DNA from: Sphingomonas cremea
GTDB lineage: Bacteria > Pseudomonadota > Alphaproteobacteria > Sphingomonadales > Sphingomonadaceae
NCBI RefSeq assembly: GCF_021502585.1
Contig: NZ_JAKFGM010000002.1
Coordinates: forward strand, 434,501-498,500
Reading direction: 5' to 3'
DNA length: 64,000 nucleotides
Below are positions 58,494-64,000 of the stretch, in pieces. Each line of letters begins with the position of its first letter. The first letter of the stretch is position 1. The notes below the pieces were generated by a model that saw nothing but the letters and a program-made list of their open reading frames with translations, was not told the DNA's origin and ran no database searches. The translations under genes and the position numbers were made by a program.

Positions 58494-59716
58494 GCTGGCC
58501 GCCGCTTCCGTCGCTGCCACGGCCAGCGGCGCGACGGCCCCGACTTCAATACGCTGCGGCGGAAGACTGCTGCAGCGAATTTGAGGATCAGCGCAACCCA
58601 TAGCCCTTGCCAGACCAAGGCAAGCAGATGCGGCCAGATCATGGGTTGCTCCGCCGCCCTGGCGATCATTGCAAAGGGCGAGGACAGGGGAAAGACAGCG
58701 GCGGCGATTGCTTGGCCGCTCATCGGCTGGCCCACGCCGAGCGAGGCGAAGCCAAACAGCACCAATTGCCCCATCGTCACCGGCATGGACAATATCTGCA
58801 CCTCGCGCGCCGTCGATGCCTGGGCCCCGATGCCGAGAAAGGTCGCCCCAATCAGCAGGTAGCTCATCGAGAAATAGATGAGCAGAAGGGCGAGAAAGAC
58901 CGGCCAGCCGACAGCGGGCGCCGGCAATGCACCGGGGCCGCCACCGGTCCAGATGGCAACCGCTCCCGCCCCGACCGCTGCCCAAAGGGCGATGCCGGTC
59001 AGCGACGTGGCGAGCATGGCGAACAGCTTGCCAAGGAAGATCGCATCAACCGGAGCCGCGGCGGCAAGCACCTCGATCACCTTGCTCGATTTCTCCTCGA
59101 TCAACTGGCTGAGCAGCATGCCCGCAAGCAAAATGGTCAGCACGAACAACAGGGTCTGGGCGACCCGACCGGTCATGCTGCGCGTGAAGGCCTTCAGTCC
59201 GGCCGTTCCCGTCGTTGGGAAGACTTGAAGCGCAACCCCTTGGACAGGCTGCTGGACACTCATTCGCCGGGCCTCGTCGACGAACAATCCGACTTGCCGC
59301 GCCGTACGGCTTCTCATTGTAACTGCGCCGGAAAGACGGGGGGCGGTCAGGCCTCCCTCCAATACCCCAATTACGGGATTCGCTTCGGCCGACAGCAATT
59401 GCGAACTCTGTAGAGAGACATCGGCGGCGGGCGTAATATGGCGGAGCTCAACGAGCGGTTCCGCATCGGCCAGCGGTGAAAGCTGTTGCCGTGCCGCCTC
59501 GAGCAAATCGAAGTCATGTTGCGAGGCGATCACTGCAACCGGCGGCGTCTTTGCATTGCGGTCCACCTGGGCCCCAATTCCCACCATGCCCATGCCAAGT
59601 GCGATGGGAAACAAGGGGCCAAGCAGAAAGAGCAGGAAGGTCTTGCTCAATACCGTAGCGGTAAAATCACGGCGCGCGATTACGAACGCTGCGCGGATGG
59701 TCTCTGGCAATTTCAT
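58490..59716 (-). CDS. ABC-2 type permease (NatB-like)
   Basis: A 408-residue permease with an N-terminal helix, a large extracytoplasmic domain (about residues 50-170) and five or six C-terminal helices. The Glu-Glu-Lys-Ser-Ser-Lys-Val-Ile-Glu-Val-Leu motif after the second helix is characteristic of NatB/YhaP-type ABC-2 exporters. The ATP-binding gene precedes it with a 4-bp overlap. Cargo unknown; NatAB relatives export sodium or lipophilic compounds. Confidence 0.9.
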   Translation of the reverse strand: MKLPETIRAAFVIARRDFTATVLSKTFLLFLLGPLFPIALGMGMVGIGAQVDRNAKTPPVAVIASQHDFDLLEAARQQLSPLADAEPLVELRHITPAADVSLQSSQLLSAEANPVIGVLEGGLTAPRLSGAVTMRSRTARQVGLFVDEARRMSVQQPVQGVALQVFPTTGTAGLKAFTRSMTGRVAQTLLFVLTILLAGMLLSQLIEEKSSKVIEVLAAAAPVDAIFLGKLFAMLATSLTGIALWAAVGAGAVAIWTGGGPGALPAPAVGWPVFLALLLIYFSMSYLLIGATFLGIGAQASTAREVQILSMPVTMGQLVLFGFASLGVGQPMSGQAIAAAVFPLSSPFAMIARAAEQPMIWPHLLALVWQGLWVALILKFAAAVFRRSVLKSGPSRRWPWQRRKRRPA

Positions 59717-60660
59717 GCGGCTTCCTCAGCGCTCGGCACATGACCCATTTCGCGCGCTGCCGCCTCTCCAGCGATGGCAATAAATGCGTCGTGCAGTCCG
59801 GGCCGCTCGATGCTCAACGTTTCGATCCCGGCATCGCCGTCGATCAGCGCCCTGAGCAAGGGTTCAGGACCGCTCGCGGGCAGTTCGAAACGCCATTCGC
59901 CGCCGAGCTTCTTGGCTGATGCAGGTAGGGCGGCGCGCCACGGCCCATCGTCGGCGCGTGTGCGGAGGTGGACTATGGGCCTCAAGCGCCCGCGCGCCTC
60001 GTCGACCGCGCCTTCGAACACCGCTTTGCCTTCGGCGATGATGGCAACCCTTTCGCAGAGCCGCTCGGCATGGGCGATGACATGGGTTGAGAAAATCACT
60101 GTAACCCCCGCGGCCGCCTGATCGCGAATCAGTTGTTCCAATTTTTCCTGGTTGATCGCGTCGAGTCCGGCGAATGGCTCATCGAGGACGATCAAGCGTG
60201 GCTCGTGAATAATCGTCCCGAGCAGCTGGACAGTCTGCGCCATGCCCTTGGACAAGGTGCGGATCGGTTGCTTCGCCCAATCCTCATGGCCACGCGACTT
60301 AAGCAGTTCGAGCGCCCGGCGGCGGCCCTCCTTGAGCGGGAGGCCGCGCAAGGCACCCATGAACGCGATCGCCTCGGCCACGGGCATCGCCGGGTAGAGC
60401 CCGCGCTCCTCGGGCAGATAGCCGACCTCCCGCGCTACCTCGAGCGGGCGATCATGACCCAGCAGCGACCGGCTACCCGAACTGGGTTCGATTATTCCCA
60501 ACATCATTCGGATCGTGGTCGTCTTGCCGGCGCCGTTGGGGCCGAGAATGCCGGTGATGCTGCCTTCGGGTACGGTCAGACTGACCCCGTCCACGGCCCG
60601 TTTGCCGTCGAAGTCCTTGACGAGGTCGCGGGCCTCGGCGGCGATTGCTCTTTCCCCCAT
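59713..60660 (-). CDS. ABC transporter ATP-binding protein (NatA-like)
   Basis: A 315-residue ATPase: Walker A Gly-Pro-Asn-Gly-Ala-Gly-Lys-Thr-Thr, Q-loop region Val-Gly-Tyr-Leu-Pro-Glu-Glu-Arg-Gly-Leu-Tyr, signature Leu-Ser-Lys-Gly-Met-Ala-Gln, Walker B Leu-Ile-Val-Leu-Asp-Glu-Pro and switch His in Ser-Thr-His. The C-terminal DUF4162-like tail is typical of NatA/YhaQ. It forms an exporter with the following permease. Its start is only about 29 bp from the divergent queG start, so the promoters overlap. Confidence 0.94.
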   Translation of the reverse strand: MGERAIAAEARDLVKDFDGKRAVDGVSLTVPEGSITGILGPNGAGKTTTIRMMLGIIEPSSGSRSLLGHDRPLEVAREVGYLPEERGLYPAMPVAEAIAFMGALRGLPLKEGRRRALELLKSRGHEDWAKQPIRTLSKGMAQTVQLLGTIIHEPRLIVLDEPFAGLDAINQEKLEQLIRDQAAAGVTVIFSTHVIAHAERLCERVAIIAEGKAVFEGAVDEARGRLRPIVHLRTRADDGPWRAALPASAKKLGGEWRFELPASGPEPLLRALIDGDAGIETLSIERPGLHDAFIAIAGEAAAREMGHVPSAEEAA

Positions 60661-60689
60661 GGCGCGAAAGGGTAAATGGTCGCCGCGTC

Positions 60690-61769
60690 ATGGCAAGCCT
60701 CAAGGCACGGATTTTCGATAAAGCGAAGGAACTGGGCTTTTGCGCCTGGGGAATTGCCCGCGCCGATGCTGCTCCGGAGGCGGGCGACCGCCTGCGCGAA
60801 TGGCTGGCAGAGGGCAATCACGGCGAAATGGGCTGGATGGAGGACCGCGCCGAGCAGCGCGCCAGCCCGAACGGCTTATGGTCGGAAGCGAAATCAGTGA
60901 TCGCGCTGGCGATGAGCTATGCGCCGGCGAACGATCCATTGGCTCTGGCCGAGGCCCGGGAGCGTGGGCGTATATCGGTCTATGCTCAAGGCGCCGACTA
61001 TCACAAGGTGGTCAAGAAAGCGCTGAAAGCGATAGGGCGCTGGTTGGCCGACGAGGCGGGTTGCCAGCTCAAGGTGTTCGTTGACACCGCCCCGGTGATG
61101 GAAAAACCCTTGTCCGCGGCGGCCGGCATTGGCTGGCAGGGCAAGCATACCAACCTTCTGAACCGCGAGCATGGCAGCTGGCTCTTCCTCGGCGTCATCT
61201 ACACGACGCTGGAGTTGGAACCCGACGAACCCGCCGAGCCGCACTGCGGAAGCTGCATCCGTTGCATCGAAGCCTGCCCGACGGGAGCGATCACCGGACC
61301 AAACCGGATTGATGCCCGGCGCTGCATTTCTTATCTCACCATCGAACATTCCGGACCGATTCCCCATGAATTTCGGGAAGCGATGGGCAATCGCATCTAT
61401 GGCTGTGACGACTGCCTGGCGGTGTGCCCGTGGAACCGCTTCGCCTCGGCAGCGCAGGCCAATATGGCCTTTTCTCCCCGGGCCGAGTTATTCGCGCCAG
61501 CGCTGTCAGACCTGCTGGCGCTCGACGATGCATCGTTCCGCGAACTCTTTTCCGGATCCCCGATCAAGCGGATCGGGGTGGCGCGAATGACCCGCAACTG
61601 CCTGATCGCCGCTGGAAATAGTGGCGACCCAATGCTGCAATCGTCGGTGGAGCGGCATTTGCAGAGTGACGACCCGGTGGTCGCCGACGCCGCGAACTGG
61701 GCTATGATTGCCCTAATGCGCCTCGATCGCGGAGGCGCAGCTTTGGGCACTGACGTCGCTGCCCTGTAA
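60690..61769 (+). CDS. queG: Epoxyqueuosine reductase
   Basis: A 359-residue iron-sulfur/cobalamin enzyme that reduces epoxyqueuosine to queuosine in tRNA. Two 4Fe-4S motifs are intact: Cys-Gly-Ser-Cys-Ile-Arg-Cys-Ile-Glu-Ala-Cys-Pro and Cys-Asp-Asp-Cys-Leu-Ala-Val-Cys-Pro-Trp. Family segments Gly-Phe-Cys-Ala-Trp-Gly-Ile-Ala and Ala-Gly-Ile-Gly-Trp-Gln-Gly-Lys-His are present; a short HEAT-like tail follows. The ATG at 60690 fits the family; an in-frame start at 60645 would overlap the divergent ABC gene. The 3' end overlaps the antisense lipoprotein gene by 57 bp. Confidence 0.95.
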   Translation: MASLKARIFDKAKELGFCAWGIARADAAPEAGDRLREWLAEGNHGEMGWMEDRAEQRASPNGLWSEAKSVIALAMSYAPANDPLALAEARERGRISVYAQGADYHKVVKKALKAIGRWLADEAGCQLKVFVDTAPVMEKPLSAAAGIGWQGKHTNLLNREHGSWLFLGVIYTTLELEPDEPAEPHCGSCIRCIEACPTGAITGPNRIDARRCISYLTIEHSGPIPHEFREAMGNRIYGCDDCLAVCPWNRFASAAQANMAFSPRAELFAPALSDLLALDDASFRELFSGSPIKRIGVARMTRNCLIAAGNSGDPMLQSSVERHLQSDDPVVADAANWAMIALMRLDRGGAALGTDVAAL

Positions 61770-62069
61770 ATTGCGCGCCTCGATGTGGGTGGCACGCGGT
61801 GCACCAGAACCGCCGGGCGGCGGGTAGAGATAGACGTCCAGGAAGCAATTAGGCCCTTTGAACTGCAACTTTGTTCCATCGCCCTCGACGATCTGAAGTC
61901 GTGGCTTACCGAAATGCTGGATCAGCTCGTTGGTGGTCATGTCGTTGATGGTCCGGTGGTCATGGGGACCGGAGGATGCCGGTGCGGTGGCGACCGGCTT
62001 TGGCGTGGGGGCAGGTCTTGGGGCGCACGCGGCCACGAACAAGACGACAAGTAAGACGATGCGACGCAT
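61713..62069 (-). CDS. Small predicted lipoprotein of unknown function
   Basis: A 118-residue protein with a short signal (Met-Arg-Arg-Ile-Val-Leu-Leu-Val-Val) and lipobox Val-Ala-Ala-Cys (Cys15), a Pro/Thr-rich linker, and a compact domain with Leu-Gln-Phe-Lys-Gly-Pro-Asn-Cys-Phe-Leu-Asp-Val-Tyr-Leu-Tyr and a second Cys near the end. This resembles small alphaproteobacterial lipoproteins of the SmpA/OmlA-like type (Leu-Ile-x-His-Phe-Gly-Lys-Pro), but I cannot name a family with certainty. The ATG at 62069 is where the signal begins; the frame continues upstream to 62258 through the adenosine kinase start. Confidence 0.75.
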   Translation of the reverse strand: MRRIVLLVVLFVAACAPRPAPTPKPVATAPASSGPHDHRTINDMTTNELIQHFGKPRLQIVEGDGTKLQFKGPNCFLDVYLYPPPGGSGAPRATHIEARNLQGSDVSAQSCASAIEAH

Positions 62070-62172
62070 TTGCCGCTTGTGGCGGCGCTGAGTCAGGCTT
62101 GCAAGCTTGCCCCAATCGGCAGGCGCCGCTAGGCGCCCCGCAGCTTTCTTTCCCCGCAGGACCTCACAAGAG

Positions 62173-63168
62173 ATGACCAAGCCCCGTTTCGACGTTCTCT
62201 GCATCGGCAATGCGATCGTCGACGTGATTGCCGATACCAACGACGCCTTCCTGTCCAACCAGGGGCTTCACAAGGGGTCGATGCGGCTGATCGATGAGGA
62301 CGAAGCGGTACGACTTTACGAGGCAATGGGGCCGGGCCGGGAGATCAGCGGGGGTTCTGCCGGCAACACCGCGGCAGGCCTTGCCGCCTTTGGACTGAAG
62401 GCGGCCTTCATCGGCCAGGTGGCCGACGACCAGTTGGGCAAAATCTATCAGCATGACATTGAAGCACAGGGCATCGACTTCCTCGTTCCGGCACGAAATG
62501 ACGTCGGGGCAACCGCCCGGTCGCTGATCCTTGTGACGCCCGACGCGCAGCGGACGATGAATACCTTCCTCGGCGCAGCGCAGCAGTTGGAGGCGACCGC
62601 TGTCGATCCGGGGGCAGTTGCCGATTCAGCGATTATCTATCTTGAGGGCTATCTGTGGGATCCGGCGGAGCCTCGTGCTGCCATGGAGGCGGCAATCGAG
62701 GCCGCCCATTCCGCCGGCCGCAAGGTCGCCTTTACCCTGTCCGACACCTTCTGCGTCGACCGCCATCGCGATGGCTTTTGGCAGCTTCTTCGCGATGGAA
62801 AGATCGACATTTTGTTTGCCAACGAAGCAGAAGCGGCCTCGATGGCGATGGTCAACGATGTCGAAGAGGCGATCGCCTGTCTGGCCAAGTTGGCGCCCAC
62901 CTTGGTGGTCACCCGAAGCGAAGCTGGCGCAACGGCGATTTCGGGAGGCGAGCGAGCCGACGTACCGGCCGAGCCGATCGAGCGGCTGGTCGACACCACC
63001 GGCGCTGGAGACCTGTTCGCAGCCGGATTTCTTGCGGGCCAGGCTCGTGGATTGAGCCTCGCGAATTCCCTGAAACTCGGCGCAATCGCCGCCGCCGAGG
63101 TGATACAGCATTATGGCGCCAGGCCGGAGAAGGATCTGACCTCGCTGGCCGAGGGCATTTTCGCCTAA
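62173..63168 (+). CDS. PfkB family adenosine kinase
   Basis: A 331-residue ribokinase-fold kinase: Ile-Gly-Asn-Ala-Ile-Val-Asp, Gly-Gly-Ser-Ala-Gly-Asn-Thr-Ala-Ala-Gly-Leu (PfkB signature 1) and Asp-Thr-Thr-Gly-Ala-Gly-Asp-Leu-Phe-Ala-Ala-Gly-Phe with the catalytic Asp (signature 2). The alphaproteobacterial relatives are annotated as adenosine kinase, making AMP from adenosine. ATG at 62173 follows AGAG. The end overlaps the convergent VOC gene by 4 bp. Confidence 0.93.
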   Translation: MTKPRFDVLCIGNAIVDVIADTNDAFLSNQGLHKGSMRLIDEDEAVRLYEAMGPGREISGGSAGNTAAGLAAFGLKAAFIGQVADDQLGKIYQHDIEAQGIDFLVPARNDVGATARSLILVTPDAQRTMNTFLGAAQQLEATAVDPGAVADSAIIYLEGYLWDPAEPRAAMEAAIEAAHSAGRKVAFTLSDTFCVDRHRDGFWQLLRDGKIDILFANEAEAASMAMVNDVEEAIACLAKLAPTLVVTRSEAGATAISGGERADVPAEPIERLVDTTGAGDLFAAGFLAGQARGLSLANSLKLGAIAAAEVIQHYGARPEKDLTSLAEGIFA

Positions 63169-63581
63169 TCGACCAGGGGGCCCTTCAGCTCGATCTGGTT
63201 GCCCGACGGATCGCAGATGTAGAAAGACATGCCGTCGCCTTTTGTACCGTAGCGTATGCCTTCCTCCACGATGGCGACGCCATGACGGGACAAATGGGCG
63301 CGCATCGCCTGCTCTTCGCACGGGCCAGTAGCTATGCAGACATGGTCCATATTGCGACCGCCCTCGATTTCGGGCCGCCCCCAGGCACCTTCCTCCGAGC
63401 CGATGTCGACCAAATCGATCAACGACGCGCCGGCGCGCAGCTGAAGCATTCCATATTTGGGCAGCGCGCGGTCAACAGAACATCCCAACACCTGCTCGTA
63501 GAAATGCTGTGCCTTGGCCATGTCGCGAACCAGCAATACGACATGATCGATTCCTTCGAGCGTGAACGGGCGGCGGGTCAT
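63165..63581 (-). CDS. VOC (glyoxalase/bleomycin-resistance fold) family protein
   Basis: A 138-residue VOC protein: Gly-Ile-Asp-His-Val-Val-Leu-Leu-Val-Arg-Asp at the start, Phe-Tyr-Glu-Gln-Val-Leu-Gly, Met-Asp-His-Val-Cys-Ile and Cys-Asp-Pro-Ser-Gly-Asn-Gln-Ile-Glu-Leu-Lys at the end. Metal-ligand positions (His near the N-terminus, His in the middle, Glu at the end) are retained, so it may be a metalloenzyme such as a dioxygenase or lyase, substrate unknown. Start ATG at 63581 or at 63602 (7 residues longer); neither has a clear ribosome site. Confidence 0.88.
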   Translation of the reverse strand: MTRRPFTLEGIDHVVLLVRDMAKAQHFYEQVLGCSVDRALPKYGMLQLRAGASLIDLVDIGSEEGAWGRPEIEGGRNMDHVCIATGPCEEQAMRAHLSRHGVAIVEEGIRYGTKGDGMSFYICDPSGNQIELKGPLVD

Positions 63582-63611
63582 GGGCGCATGATAAGACTTC
63601 ATCGCCGAATG

Positions 63612-63642
63612 AAAAAGGGCGGGCCCGTTTCCGGACCCGCCC
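63612..63642 (-). terminator. Intrinsic terminator of the APC permease gene
   Basis: Inverted repeat GGGCGGG-C-CCG (63617-63627) and CGG-A-CCCGCCC (63632-63642) with a TTTC loop, an 11-step stem with one mismatch. On the minus strand it is followed by five T (complement of 63612-63616). It lies 20 bases past the stop of the permease. Confidence 0.85.
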
Positions 63643-63663
63643 CATCAATTCATTGCCGATCGA

Positions 63664-64000
63664 CTAAGGCCGGATAATCGGCTTTCCGGATTCGTCGCGC
63701 GGGGCATCTTCAGGATAAACCGGCAGCTGGCCGTCGGAATCCACCGGGTGACCCTTGGCCAGCTCGGAATTGTGCATGCCGTAGATGAAGTAGAGCGCAA
63801 TGGCGGCCACGACATACCAGCCGAAGAAAATCAGCACGCGATTTTCGACGGTGAAGATGAGCGCAAAGCAGGAGAGGATGCCGAGCGCCGGCAAGACCGG
63901 ATAAAGCGGTACCCGGTAGCCTCGCTTGATGTCCGGGTGCGTGCGCCGCAGCCAGATCACAGTCAGGCAAACGATGCCGAATGCGGCAAGAGTGCCTACC
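63664..64000 (-). CDS. APC family amino acid permease, C-terminal part (5' end outside window)
   Basis: The minus frame is open to the window edge. The visible 112 residues end an amino-acid permease: Leu-Arg-Arg-Thr-His-Pro-Asp followed by Tyr-Arg-Val-Pro-Leu-Tyr-Pro-Val-Leu-Pro, two membrane segments and a hydrophilic tail rich in Pro/Asp. The Tyr-Arg-Val-Pro...Pro pattern before the last two helices is typical of cationic or general amino-acid permeases of the YhdG/CAT type. Substrate cannot be told. Confidence 0.85.
   Translation of the reverse strand, partial: VGTLAAFGIVCLTVIWLRRTHPDIKRGYRVPLYPVLPALGILSCFALIFTVENRVLIFFGWYVVAAIALYFIYGMHNSELAKGHPVDSDGQLPVYPEDAPRDESGKPIIRP

Overview
The window is chromosomal DNA of a high-G+C alphaproteobacterium, most likely a member of the Sphingomonadales. 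The pointers are an alphaproteobacterial LexA box (GAAC-N7-GAAC) in front of an imuA-imuB-dnaE2 cassette, a DUF983-SURF1 cytochrome oxidase assembly pair, a short pterin dehydratase, a 331-residue PfkB adenosine kinase and dense genes with 1-4 bp start/stop overlaps. I saw no phage, IS, plasmid or CRISPR genes. The species assignment is inference.

Layout. 1-5100: end of a cytochrome oxidase assembly operon (DUF983, SURF1), an M16 peptidase, a methyltransferase, ccmBA with a small metallopeptidase, tRNA-Ser(GGA) and a DUF7336-like gene. 5129-14970 (minus): a fermentation island with DcaP-like porin, phosphate acyltransferase, acetate kinase, a serine dehydratase carrying a Tat signal, an MFS carrier, and pyruvate formate-lyase with its activase. 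Together these could turn serine or pyruvate into acetate, formate and ATP. 15273-23970: a nucleotide-sugar dehydrogenase and two adjacent hybrid kinases, one with a long soluble HAMP array encoded by seven exact-length 276-bp repeats. 24173-29625: the SOS mutasome. 29628-35193 (minus): GT4 glycosyltransferase fusion, GH130, mannose-6-phosphate isomerase, thiolase. 35352-40229: dctA, then the shikimate operon (DAHP synthase, aroA, aroC).

40226-45887 holds aromatic catabolism: paaD, pcaF-like thiolase, paaI, hppD, phhB, an Rrf2 regulator with four clustered cysteines, then phhA and a flavin reductase. In front of phhA lies what looks like a classical transcription attenuator: a 29-residue leader peptide with three consecutive Tyr codons, a possible antiterminator and a strong intrinsic terminator. 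Because PhhA makes tyrosine, this is a logical tyrosine-sensing switch and the finding I rate highest.

45995-64000: a hybrid kinase, CYTH-CHAD protein, GGDEF-EAL protein, M1 lipoprotein peptidase, PhnZ-like HD protein, a LytS/LytTR pair, a VOC gene broken by an in-frame TAG, two tandem PEP-mutase-like paralogues, an ABC-2 exporter, queG, a small lipoprotein, adenosine kinase, a VOC protein and the end of an APC permease.
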